NCBI RefSeq assembly: GCF_024345535.1
Contig: NZ_JAGQBH010000002.1
Location: 456,709 to 520,708, forward strand
DNA length: 64,000 bases
Origin: Cyanobium sp. N.Huapi 1H5
Lineage (GTDB): Bacteria > Cyanobacteriota > Cyanobacteriia > PCC-6307 > Cyanobiaceae
Direction: 5' to 3'
Shown here: positions 49,809-57,800 of the stretch, piece by piece
Position numbering within the stretch: position 1 is the first letter of the stretch
Layout of the letters: every line of letters begins with the position of its first letter
Position numbers and translations under genes: made by a program
Notes under the pieces: generated by a model
The model's input: the letters and a program-made list of their open reading frames with translations, nothing else
Database searches by the model: none
What the model was told of the DNA's origin: nothing

Positions 49809-51058
49809 CGGCCGCCGAACACCTCGCGATTGAGGCGGCGGAAGGCGGCCTGGCGGGCGGCGGCCCCCTCGGGGCCGGCGTACTGACCCCAGAGCCCCTC
49901 CCAGTAGAAGAAGATCACGCCGTGGCCGCGGGCGGCGGAGAGGCGCACCTTCTGCTCAAGGGTGGCCATGTCGGGGGTGCGGCCGCCGAAACCGGAGAGG
50001 ATGCCGATCTCCACCGGCATGCCCCAGCGGCGGGCCTTCACCAGCGCCGGCTGGTCGAGGTCGCGGGCGAAGCCCTTCACCGAATAGGCGTAGTTCTGCA
50101 CGATCAGGTCATCGACCAGCTCGCCCAGGGCCCAGAGCTCCCAGTCCTGCAGCCAGTGGTTGTAGGCGAAGCGGAAGGGCCCCGGCGACAGGCTGATCAC
50201 CGTGCGCCGCGGACCGCCCACCTCCTGCATCGTGCCCCGCAGTTCCCGCAGCAGGGCGGTGAGCTGCTGGCGGCGCCACTTCATCCAGTAGCGGTCGTTG
50301 AAGTTGGCGGGCGGCTCCCGGCCGGTGTCCGCCAGGTAGAGGGCGCGGGTGTAGGGGTCGTAGCCCAGCTCCACCGGCCAGGCGAAATGGTCGTCGAGCT
50401 GGATGCCGTCGACGCCGCAGCGCTGGACGATCTCCTTGATCAGGCCGATGAAGCGGGCCCGCACCCCCGGGTGGGCCGGGTTCAGCCACACGCGCAGGTC
50501 CTTGAGCGGGGAGGTCTTGAGGTTGGCCCCATGCATGGCGTAGAGGGCGCTGCCGTCAACGCGGCGCAGCACCCACTCCGGGTTCCGCTGCACCACCTCC
50601 GCATCGGCTGGCTCCATCAGGCCGTACTCGAACCAGGGGATCACCTGCATGCCGCGGCGATGGGCGGCCTTGGTGAAGCGGCAGATGGGGTCGAGGCCGG
50701 GGTTGGAGCGGGCCAAGGCCGGCTCCATCGGCGCCCAGCGGCTGCGGTGGAAGGTGGCGCCCCGGCTCCAGACGTTGGGGTAGAGGGTGTTGAAGCCGGC
50801 GGCGTCGAGCTGGGCGACGGCCGTCTCGATGCGGGCGGCGTCGTAGTAGAGGGGGCTGGGGCTGTTGGTGAGCCACACCCCCACGCGGCGCTCGAACCCC
50901 TTGGGCAGGCGGCTTTGGGCGTCGGCCGGCCGAGGGGCCCCCACGGTGAGGGCCAGCAGGGCCGTGACCAGCACGGTGAGGGGCACCGGCAGACGGCGCT
51001 TGAGATGGGCGAAGCGCTTCAGGGGCACCCGACGGGCCGGTGCAGCGGGAGCCTCCAT
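49805..51058 (-). CDS. Family 10 glycosyl hydrolase-like protein (GHL10/DUF187), secreted
   Basis: A 417-residue protein with a basic start and hydrophobic signal (VPLTVLVTALLALTVG, cleavage near ADAQS) and a TIM-barrel domain: RVGVWLTNSPSPLYY, GFNTLYPNVWSRG, RRGMQVIPWFEYGLM, VDGIQLDDHFAWP and DLIVQNYAYSV. This is the glycosyl-hydrolase-like GHL10 family found in cyanobacterial outer envelopes; substrate unknown, possibly peptidoglycan or exopolysaccharide. It lies 11 bases downstream of prs. Its TAG shares a CTAG with pepN. Confidence 0.87.
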   Translation of the reverse strand: MEAPAAPARRVPLKRFAHLKRRLPVPLTVLVTALLALTVGAPRPADAQSRLPKGFERRVGVWLTNSPSPLYYDAARIETAVAQLDAAGFNTLYPNVWSRGATFHRSRWAPMEPALARSNPGLDPICRFTKAAHRRGMQVIPWFEYGLMEPADAEVVQRNPEWVLRRVDGSALYAMHGANLKTSPLKDLRVWLNPAHPGVRARFIGLIKEIVQRCGVDGIQLDDHFAWPVELGYDPYTRALYLADTGREPPANFNDRYWMKWRRQQLTALLRELRGTMQEVGGPRRTVISLSPGPFRFAYNHWLQDWELWALGELVDDLIVQNYAYSVKGFARDLDQPALVKARRWGMPVEIGILSGFGGRTPDMATLEQKVRLSAARGHGVIFFYWEGLWGQYAGPEGAAARQAAFRRLNREVFGGR

Positions 51059-51069
51059 GGCGGCGGCGC

Positions 51070-52077
51070 TCAGCGGAACATCGAGCTGACCGAGCTCTCC
51101 TGGTGGATGCGCCAGATCGCCTCGCCGAGCATGTTGGCCACCGACAGCACCCGCAGCTGGGGGAAATGGAGATCGGGGCTCAGGGGGATGCTGTTGGTGA
51201 CCACCACCTCTTCGAACAGGCCCGGCTCGGAGAGGCGCTCGATGGCCGGGGGGGAGAAGACGGCATGGGTGGCGCAGGCCAGCACCCGGGCCGCCCCCCG
51301 GGCCCGCAGCAGCCGGGCCCCCTGACAGATGGTGCCGCCGGTGTCGATCATGTCGTCGATCAGGATCGCCGTCTTGCCGGTCACGTCACCGATCACGGTG
51401 AGGCTCTCGGCCACGTTGTGGCCGGAGCGGCGCTTGTCGATGATCGCCAGGGGCGCATCCTTCATCTGCTTGGCGAAGGCCCGGGCCCGGGCCACACCGC
51501 CGACGTCGGGGGAGACCACCACCACCTCACCCAGGTCGCGGGTGGCGAGGTAGTCGACCAGCACGGGGGAGCCGTAGATGTGGTCGCAGGGGATGTCGAA
51601 GTAGCCCTGGATCTGGGAGGAGTGCAGGTCCATGGCCAGCACCCGCTCGACGCCGGACTTGACCAGCAGGTTGGCCACCAGCTTGGCGGTGATCGATTCG
51701 CGGCCGGCGGTCTTGCGGTCGGCGCGGGCGTAACCGTAGTAGGGGATGACCGCGGTGATCTGGCGCGCCGAGGCCCGCCGGCAGGCATCCACCATGATCA
51801 TCAGCTCCATCAGGTGATCGTTCACCGGAGCGCAGGTGGGCTGGATCAGGAAGACGTCGCAGCCGCGGATCGACTCCTGGATCTGGATGTAGACCTCGCC
51901 GTCGGCGAAGCGCTTGATCACCCGCGGGCCGTCGGGAACGCCGAGATAGGCGCCGATCTCCCGGGCCAGATCGGGGTTGGCGTTGCCACAGAACAGCCGC
52001 AGCCGCCGGGGGTCATGGCTGGTGAGGGGCGGATGCCCGCTCTGCTCCACCCGTTCAGCGGTCGAGAAAGTGGCCAA
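51070..52077 (-). CDS. prs: Ribose-phosphate pyrophosphokinase
   Basis: Makes PRPP from ribose 5-phosphate and ATP for nucleotide, His and Trp synthesis. Motifs: RRLRLFCGNANPDLAREIG, FADGEVYIQIQESIRG, DLHSSQIQGYFDIP, the flexible loop VVSPDVGGVARARAFAKQM, and the PRPP loop AILIDDMIDTGGTI. The C-terminus EAIWRIHQESSVSSMFR is typical of cyanobacterial Prs. The TTG at 52077 (LATFSTAERVEQSG) gives 335 residues and an N-terminal extension like those of other picocyanobacteria; a GTG at 52050 is the alternative. No ATG is available before the first conserved strand. Confidence 0.94.
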   Translation of the reverse strand: MATFSTAERVEQSGHPPLTSHDPRRLRLFCGNANPDLAREIGAYLGVPDGPRVIKRFADGEVYIQIQESIRGCDVFLIQPTCAPVNDHLMELMIMVDACRRASARQITAVIPYYGYARADRKTAGRESITAKLVANLLVKSGVERVLAMDLHSSQIQGYFDIPCDHIYGSPVLVDYLATRDLGEVVVVSPDVGGVARARAFAKQMKDAPLAIIDKRRSGHNVAESLTVIGDVTGKTAILIDDMIDTGGTICQGARLLRARGAARVLACATHAVFSPPAIERLSEPGLFEEVVVTNSIPLSPDLHFPQLRVLSVANMLGEAIWRIHQESSVSSMFR

Positions 52078-52144
52078 GGGCGCAGGCGGCGTGGCTTCGC
52101 AGCACGATGGTAGAAGCGAGCCGGCCCAGACAGTGCAAACAACC

Positions 52145-52702
52145 ATGTCGGTTTCAGGGTTCGGCGCGGAGCCGAAGGGCGGCCTGCTGCTGGTGGGCCT
52201 GGGACGGCAGCGGGAGCTGGAGGGCCTGGCGGCCGTGGCGGCGCGGCTGGCCGCTGCCGAAGGCGTGGCCCTGCGGCAGCTGGCCATCGCCGCCGATCCC
52301 GATGCCGGCCTGGCGGCCCTGAGCGCGGAAGCGACGGGCCCCTGGCTGGCCGCCCTGCCCGTCGATGTGGGCCTGCCTCTGGAGCGGGGCGGCAGCTGGG
52401 CCGAGGCCCTCGGGGCCTGGCGCCAGCCCTGCCTGCTGGTGCTGCGGGGCGAGCAGATGGACACGGGGCTGCCGGCGGCCGGCGCCGCCCTGCTGGAGCA
52501 CTGGCGGGTGCCCCTGGCCGGGCTGGTGCAGGTTGACGGCGACTGGCAGCCGGCGATGCGCCGCCGCGACGGCCTGCCCTGGCTGGGCTGGCTGCCGGAC
52601 AGCGGTGGTGAGAGCGGCGCGGAAAGCGAGGAAGCCGGGGCCGCGATGGCGGCGCTGCAGCAGGTGCTGCGGGGCCGCTGGCGGGTGCTGCAGGCGGCCT
52701 AG
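52145..52702 (+). CDS. Conserved hypothetical protein
   Basis: A 185-residue protein beginning MSVSGFGAEPKGGLLLVGLG. It is Ala/Leu-rich without signal or membrane segments and is probably a small alpha/beta protein: hydrophobic strands (GLLLVGLG, CLLVLRG, PLAGLVQVDG) alternate with helices. No catalytic motif or family is recognised. The gene diverges from prs over 67 bases and has the codon use of its neighbours. Confidence 0.65.
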   Translation: MSVSGFGAEPKGGLLLVGLGRQRELEGLAAVAARLAAAEGVALRQLAIAADPDAGLAALSAEATGPWLAALPVDVGLPLERGGSWAEALGAWRQPCLLVLRGEQMDTGLPAAGAALLEHWRVPLAGLVQVDGDWQPAMRRRDGLPWLGWLPDSGGESGAESEEAGAAMAALQQVLRGRWRVLQAA

Positions 52703-52739
52703 GGGGGTGCTGCGGCGGGCGCGGCCCGGCCGATGGCCC

Positions 52740-53039
52740 TCACTCGCCGCGCTCCTCCTCGCCGTTTTCGCCCTCTTCGGCTTCACCGCCGGCCCCGGCC
52801 GCTCCGGGGACGCTGGGCTCCATCTTCACGCCGAGCTCGCGGCAGGTGCCGATCGGATCGACGCCCGGGGCCAGGCCGAGGGCCTTGCGCAGGGCATCGA
52901 TCTGGCCCACCGACTGGAGGTCGATGGTGCTGGCCACCTGCTGGCAGGCGATCGTCTGCAGGGCCCGGCCATCGGGGCGGCCGCATCCGGCCAGGAGGCC
53001 GAGGGCCGCAAGGGCGGCGAGAGAGACAACCCGAGTCAT
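52740..53039 (-). CDS. Small lipoprotein with acidic tail
   Basis: A 99-residue protein with signal and lipobox LLAGC (Cys near residue 19), a short conserved-looking core with two more Cys (LQTIACQQVASTIDLQ and DPIGTCRELGVKME), and a tail of Glu/Gly (about residues 80-99). The two core Cys could form a disulfide in the periplasm. It lies 43 bases downstream of the shikimate-dehydrogenase-like gene. No known family. Confidence 0.68.
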   Translation of the reverse strand: MTRVVSLAALAALGLLAGCGRPDGRALQTIACQQVASTIDLQSVGQIDALRKALGLAPGVDPIGTCRELGVKMEPSVPGAAGAGGEAEEGENGEEERGE

Positions 53040-53082
53040 GGGGATGCCGGAGAGAACGCCCGCCAACGTAAGGGCGCCAGGC

Positions 53083-53973
53083 TCACTCCCCAAGGGCCTC
53101 GGCCACGGCGCGCTGGAACACCTCCTCCTCGGGGGTGACGCCGGTCCACTGCTCGAAGATCTGCATGGCCAGCTGCACCAGCATCTCGACGCCATCCACC
53201 ACCGGGCAGCCGTGGCGGCGGGCCGTGGCCAGGAAGGGGGTGATGCGGGGGTTGGTGATCACATCCACCACCACACAGGCCGGATCCACCGTGTCCCAGC
53301 GGACGGGCACCGGCTCCAGCTCCGGCGCGCAGCCCAGGTGGGTGGCATTCATCAGCAGGGTGGTGCCCGCCGGCACCACCACCTCCCCCTCCCAGGCCTG
53401 CGACTCCGCCGGCACGCCCGAGGCGCGGGTGACCGTGTCGGCCACCTCCTGGCCCTGCTCCTGCCGCCGGGTGATCAGGGTGAGGTGGGCCGCGCCGGCC
53501 CAGGCCATCTCCACCGCCATCGCCCGGCCGGCACCGCCGGCCCCGAGCATCACCACCCGCCGGCCCACCAGGGGCGCCAGCTTCTCGATCGCCTTCACCA
53601 CCCCCTTACCGTCGTTGTTGTGGCCGATCAGGCGACCCGCCTCGATGGTGAGGTAGTTGGCGGCACCGATGGCCCGCACGTCGTCATCGACGTCATCGAG
53701 CAGGGGCAGCACCGCCACCTTGTACGGCACGGTGATGGCCATGCCGCGGTAGCCCAGGGGCAGCAGGGCCCGCACCGCCAGGGCCAGGTCCTGGGTATCG
53801 GCGATGTCGTTCTTCCAGAACTGCCAGCACAGCCCGTGGTGGGCGTACACCGCATCGAACATCCGATCGATCGGGTTCTCGGCCACCGGATGGCCGAGCA
53901 TGCCGGTCATCTGCTTCTGGGGAGGGATCAAGGCGAGCCGGCGGGAGGCCCAAGGGTGGCAGGGGGGGGCCAT
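53083..53973 (-). CDS. Shikimate/quinate dehydrogenase-like protein (AroE family)
   Basis: A 296-residue NAD(P)-linked oxidoreductase of the AroE fold (276 from the ATG at 53910). Catalytic Lys is in ITVPYKVAVLPLLDD and catalytic Asp in LIGHNNDGKGVVKAI; the dinucleotide loop is VVMLGAGGAGRAMAVEM, and the last part has DVITNPRITPFL and GVEMLVQLAMQIFEQWTG. The shikimate-carboxylate Ser pair (usually SLSP near the start) is replaced by AENPIDRM, so the substrate may not be shikimate. Canonical AroE is probably encoded elsewhere. Confidence 0.83.
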   Translation of the reverse strand: MAPPCHPWASRRLALIPPQKQMTGMLGHPVAENPIDRMFDAVYAHHGLCWQFWKNDIADTQDLALAVRALLPLGYRGMAITVPYKVAVLPLLDDVDDDVRAIGAANYLTIEAGRLIGHNNDGKGVVKAIEKLAPLVGRRVVMLGAGGAGRAMAVEMAWAGAAHLTLITRRQEQGQEVADTVTRASGVPAESQAWEGEVVVPAGTTLLMNATHLGCAPELEPVPVRWDTVDPACVVVDVITNPRITPFLATARRHGCPVVDGVEMLVQLAMQIFEQWTGVTPEEEVFQRAVAEALGE

Positions 53974-54162
53974 GCGGGGGGATCAGGAGGCCGGGGTGCT
54001 GCCGTTGACCCGGCTGATGCCTGCGAGCCCCATCACCACCGGCGGCTGGATTGGGGTGAGCAGCTCGACCAGGACGATCGGCTGGTCAACGGTCGCAGCA
54101 GCTCCCGGAGCCTCAAAATCCTGGCAGGCAACCACTTAGGCCCCTCCCAGACCTCCCCCTGA

Positions 54163-54200
54163 TCATCAATCACGTCATCAAATGATGCCTAGACTGATGA
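54163..54200. promoter_or_regulatory. Symmetric operator candidate upstream of vapB
   Basis: Two TCATCA boxes start at 54163 and 54175, and two inverted TGATG(A) boxes at 54183 and 54195, each pair 12 bases apart. As a dyad centred at 54181/54182, 14 of 19 positions match. It lies 16 bases before the vapB ATG, where antitoxin dimers normally bind to autoregulate. Confidence 0.6.
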
Positions 54201-54216
54201 CAGCCGTGGCCACAGC

Positions 54217-54411
54217 ATGCGCACCACCGTGACGCTCGACGATGACCTGCTCGCCAGGGCCGAGCAGCTGTGCGGAAGTCTGGAACGCAGCGCCCTGCTC
54301 AAGGAAGCCCTTCGGGCCCTGGTGCAACGCGAAAGCGCGAGGCGGCTCGCAGCGCTGGGGGGCAGTGAACCCGCGCTGGAGCCGATCCCCCGCCGCCGAA
54401 GCACGACGTGA
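54217..54411 (+). CDS. vapB: VapB-type antitoxin
   Basis: A 64-residue antitoxin. The N-terminal half, MRTTVTLDDDLLARAEQLCG followed by ERSALLKEALRALVQRESAR, is a ribbon-helix-helix DNA-binding domain of the VapB/DUF2191 type; the C-terminal tail (EPALEPIPRRRSTT) would wrap the toxin. It binds its own promoter together with VapC. Its TGA overlaps the toxin's GTG (GTGA), so production is coupled. Upstream, a symmetric repeat array is a likely operator. Confidence 0.87.
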   Translation: MRTTVTLDDDLLARAEQLCGSLERSALLKEALRALVQRESARRLAALGGSEPALEPIPRRRSTT

Positions 54412-54782
54412 TCCTCGTCGACACCTCCGTATGGGTGGATCACTTCCGCTCTGGCTTGTCGCGCATTGCCACGCGCCTGCAGGACGGCAAGGTGCTGATC
54501 CATCCCTGGGTGATGGGCGAACTCGCCTGCGGGAATCTGCGCGATCGCGTGCAGGTGCTGGGCCTTCTGCAGGGACTCCCGGCTGCCGTGGTGGCCAGCG
54601 ACGCAGAAGTGCTGCTGCTGATCGAGCGCGACCAGCTGATGGGCCGAGGGATCGGTTATGTCGATGTCCACCTGCTCGCCTCTGCCCGATTGAGCCGCTG
54701 CCGGCTGTGGACCCAGGATCGTCGCCTCGCCGCCGTGGCCGAGGAGCAAGGGTTGGTAGAGCCGGAACAAGAATGCGAGTAA
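54408..54782 (+). CDS. vapC: VapC-type PIN-domain toxin
   Basis: A 124-residue Mg2+-dependent ribonuclease toxin. PIN acidic residues are visible: Asp in ILVDTSVWVDHF, Glu in VMGELACGN, Asp in YVDVHLLASA and Asp in LWTQDRRLAAVA. The gene starts with GTG at 54408, coupled to vapB. VapC toxins cut specific RNAs, often initiator tRNA or the sarcin-ricin loop; the target here is unknown. All catalytic residues look intact. Confidence 0.9.
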   Translation: MILVDTSVWVDHFRSGLSRIATRLQDGKVLIHPWVMGELACGNLRDRVQVLGLLQGLPAAVVASDAEVLLLIERDQLMGRGIGYVDVHLLASARLSRCRLWTQDRRLAAVAEEQGLVEPEQECE

Positions 54783-54918
54783 GGCAGGCCGGCAACGGCC
54801 CCCCTTAGCAGCAACTGACCTGCCCAGCTGGCGCTTCTCTTTGGTCCGAGGCTCCTGCGGGGCAGCCGGAGCACCCCTCGTGCGAAAGAGTGGTGGGGTC
54901 TCCCCGGTTGCTGTCGCC

Positions 54919-57084
54919 ATGGCGCCCCTGCGCTGCCACCTGCTGATCGGCCAGCCCGCCAGCGGCAAGACCACCCTCGCCCGGGCCCTGGCGCCCCTGC
55001 TGGCCGGCCCCGGCGATCCCCCCGCCCTGGTGCTCTCTACCGACGCGATCCGGGAGGAGGTCTTCGGCGATGCGGCGGTGCAGGGCCCCTGGGTGGACAT
55101 CCAGCAGCGGCTGCACCAGCGCCTGGTGGAGGCCGTGGCGGCCGGCGTTCCGGTGATCGTGGACGCCACCCACGCCCGCCGGGCCTGGCGGCTGGCGATC
55201 ACCCAGGGCCTGCCCCTGCCCGCTCCGGTGGAGTGGATCGGCTGGTGGCTGTACACCGATCTGCCCACCTCGCTGGCCTGGAACGCCCGGCGCAGCCGGC
55301 CGGTGCCGGTGCCGGTGATCCAAGAGATGGCCGCCGCCCTGGCCGATCCCCACTTCGGGCCGGCGCGTGCCGAGGGCTTCGCCGCCCTCTGCACCGTGGT
55401 GCCCAGCCACCACAGCGATCTGGGGCCGGTGCTGGCGGCCGAACTGGCCGGCCTCGACCGCCGCATCCGCTCGGCCACCAACCGGGAGCGCCAGGTGCAG
55501 CGCCACGGCTACTCCCGCCTGCTCGATCTGGAGCGGCTGCTGCACCTGATCCGGCTGCTGAGCACCTGGCCCGACCTGGCGGCCAGCGATCCCGCCGGCG
55601 CCGAGGAGCTGGCGGCGATCCTCTCCCCCCTGCCGGAGGGCGATCTGGCCGATCGGGCCGCCGCCTTCCTGGGCCGTCTGCACGGCAGCTGCTACGCCGA
55701 CGCGGCCGCGATCCGGCAGGACCTGGCCTGGCTGGAGGCCAACGGCTTCTGCAGCGCCCTGCCGGCCACCACACCGATCCGGCTGGCGCCCCTGGCCCGC
55801 AACCGGCCGGGCGCCGTCCATGGGGGGCTGCCGCCGATGGGCGATGGGCCGGTGTTCCTGCGGGTGATGACCCTGCTGCGCCACCTGCTCCAGGTGCCCT
55901 TCGACCGGCCGGCCGAGCGAGGCGGCAACCTGCACGAGCACCTGATCGCCGCCACCGAGGCGATCCCGGGGGCCTACCTGCCGGGGGAAACGGCCACCCT
56001 GCGCAAGGACCTCGAGAAGATCCTCACCCCCTACGGCTTCCGCCACCGCAACGACAACGTGCGCCACGGCTACTGCCTCGGCACCGCCGTGCTGTCGCCG
56101 CCGCGGCTGCGGGAGCTCCACAACGTGGTGCGCCAGACCGCCGGGCGCCTGGCCGACCCCTCCGCCCAGGACCTGCTCACCGAGCTGGACGAGCGGCTGG
56201 CCTGGTCCGGCATCAGTGCCACCGAACAGGCACCGGTGCGCAGCTACGCCCGCCACGCCGTGGTGGACATGGCCCTGGTGCGGCGCGATTCGCTGGCCGC
56301 GCCGCGCCGCGCCGAGGCGATCGAGACGGCGATCGTGGAGCACCGCCGCGTGCTGCTGAAACGTTTTGCGGAGATGGGGAGCTTTGCCGACGGCCCCAGC
56401 GGTGAGCTGCGGGTCTGGCCGCTGCAGCTGATCTTCCACCACGTCGGCTGGTATCTCCTCTTTGAGGAGGACCACCTGGGCCACGACCAGGGGCTGATCC
56501 GCAGCGAGCGCCTCGATCGCCTCGCCATGGGCCAGGCCCACGGGGACCTGCGACGGCACGCCGAGGCCCACGCGGCGGCCCTCAAGCGGCTGGAGCGGCT
56601 GCTGCACCACAGCGGCGGCATCTATTTCGGCACCGACCTGGAGCAGCAGCGGCAGATCGCCGGCGCCTCCCCCCAGCGCCGCGGTCAGGCACTGGAGACC
56701 CTGCGCTTCCGCTGCGCCCCCTGGGCCTTCGCCTTCATCCGCGAAGGCCTGCAGCGCTATCCGATCGAGCACACCCGCTTCTCCCGGCCGCTCCCGGAGG
56801 ACACCTGGTGGCACCACCCCAGGGCCCCCCACGTGCTGGAGCCCGGCCCGTCCGGCGGCAGCCACCCCTACCCGGTGGAACTCGACCTGCCCCCCTGGAC
56901 CGTGGCCGCCGACATCAACCTGCGCAACTGGCTGTTCGCCTTCGGCGGCGGCATCCGCATCGAGAGCCCCGAGGCCCTGCGCCTGGAGCTGCTGCAGCGC
57001 TGCCGCGAGGCGATCGAGGCCAACGGCAGCGAGGACCCCCAGCCGGCAGGGTTGAGCTTCCGCCGGCGCGCCCGGCCCGATTGA
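54919..57084 (+). CDS. P-loop kinase fused to a WYL-domain protein
   Basis: A 721-residue two-part protein. Residues 1-170 are an AAA_33-type nucleotide/polynucleotide-kinase-like P-loop domain: LLIGQPASGKTTLARAL (Walker A), LVLSTDAIREEVFGD and VPVIVDATHARRAWRLAI. The rest is mostly helical (about 190-440), then a WYL domain near 460-545 (ELRVWPLQLIFHHVGWYLLFEE), followed by a cyanobacterial C-terminal region with RFSRPLPEDTWWHHP. WYL domains sense nucleic-acid or nucleotide ligands and often regulate defence or repair genes. No helix-turn-helix is obvious. The ATG at 54919 is chosen because the extra 26 upstream codons are not domain-like. It lies 136 bases after vapC. Its function is not known. 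Confidence 0.72.
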   Translation: MAPLRCHLLIGQPASGKTTLARALAPLLAGPGDPPALVLSTDAIREEVFGDAAVQGPWVDIQQRLHQRLVEAVAAGVPVIVDATHARRAWRLAITQGLPLPAPVEWIGWWLYTDLPTSLAWNARRSRPVPVPVIQEMAAALADPHFGPARAEGFAALCTVVPSHHSDLGPVLAAELAGLDRRIRSATNRERQVQRHGYSRLLDLERLLHLIRLLSTWPDLAASDPAGAEELAAILSPLPEGDLADRAAAFLGRLHGSCYADAAAIRQDLAWLEANGFCSALPATTPIRLAPLARNRPGAVHGGLPPMGDGPVFLRVMTLLRHLLQVPFDRPAERGGNLHEHLIAATEAIPGAYLPGETATLRKDLEKILTPYGFRHRNDNVRHGYCLGTAVLSPPRLRELHNVVRQTAGRLADPSAQDLLTELDERLAWSGISATEQAPVRSYARHAVVDMALVRRDSLAAPRRAEAIETAIVEHRRVLLKRFAEMGSFADGPSGELRVWPLQLIFHHVGWYLLFEEDHLGHDQGLIRSERLDRLAMGQAHGDLRRHAEAHAAALKRLERLLHHSGGIYFGTDLEQQRQIAGASPQRRGQALETLRFRCAPWAFAFIREGLQRYPIEHTRFSRPLPEDTWWHHPRAPHVLEPGPSGGSHPYPVELDLPPWTVAADINLRNWLFAFGGGIRIESPEALRLELLQRCREAIEANGSEDPQPAGLSFRRRARPD

Positions 57085-57117
57085 ACGTCCTGGCCCGACC
57101 GTCCTTCGCGGCTGCCC

Positions 57118-57786
57118 TCAGATCTTCAGCGTCACCCGGCCGAGCAGGGTGCTGGCGCCGGTGGCGATGAACTGCACCCCGATCGCCAGGGTGAACAGGC
57201 CCATCACCTTGATCAGCACCGTCATGCCCACATGGCCCAGCAGCCGGGTGAGGCGGGTGGCGAAGGTGAACATCAGGCCGATCAGGATCGCCATCGCCCA
57301 GATCGCCGCGAACAGCTCAAGGCGGTGGTTGAGGGTGTGGGCGCCTTCGGCATACACCGTGATCGTCGACATCGTGCCGGCGCCGGTGGTGAGGGGCAGG
57401 GAGATCGGCACGATCGCCGAGGAGGTCATCTGCCCCACATCCATGCGCGAGACATCGAAGTTCTTCTCGTGGGAATCGCCCGGATCGGTGGCATTGAGCA
57501 TGCTCAGGCCGCTGAAGCCCAGCAGCAGGCCGCCGGCGATCTGGAAGGCACTCACGCTGATGCCGAAGAACTGGAGCACCGCCGTGCCCAGGAAATAGGC
57601 CCCCAGCATGATCAGAAGGCTGGAGAGGGTGGTGATCCGGATCACCCGCCGCACCTGGCTGGCGGGCACCCCCTGGCTCAGGGTGAGGAACGGCCCGATG
57701 GCGGGGAAGTTGTTGGCCACGGCGAACAGTCCCAGCAGGTAGTGCTGGAAGGTGCTCGGCACCAGAAACTCAGGAGTGATGGCCAT
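57118..57786 (-). CDS. MarC family integral membrane protein
   Basis: A 222-residue inner-membrane protein of the MarC/UPF0056 family, with six helices. Typical segments are LLGLFAVANNFPAIGPFLTL, GGLLLGFSGLSML, and IVPISLPLTTGAGTMSTITV. Despite the name, no resistance function is proven for the family. It lies 14 bases downstream of the LCP-family gene on the same strand. Confidence 0.9.
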   Translation of the reverse strand: MAITPEFLVPSTFQHYLLGLFAVANNFPAIGPFLTLSQGVPASQVRRVIRITTLSSLLIMLGAYFLGTAVLQFFGISVSAFQIAGGLLLGFSGLSMLNATDPGDSHEKNFDVSRMDVGQMTSSAIVPISLPLTTGAGTMSTITVYAEGAHTLNHRLELFAAIWAMAILIGLMFTFATRLTRLLGHVGMTVLIKVMGLFTLAIGVQFIATGASTLLGRVTLKI

Positions 57787-57800
57787 GGTGGCCAGTATCG

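Noticed and set aside
54408..54782. Horizontal-transfer island with integrase or att sites around vapBC
   Set aside because: No integrase, transposase, tRNA or direct repeats flank the pair; only the upstream gap is less GC-rich.
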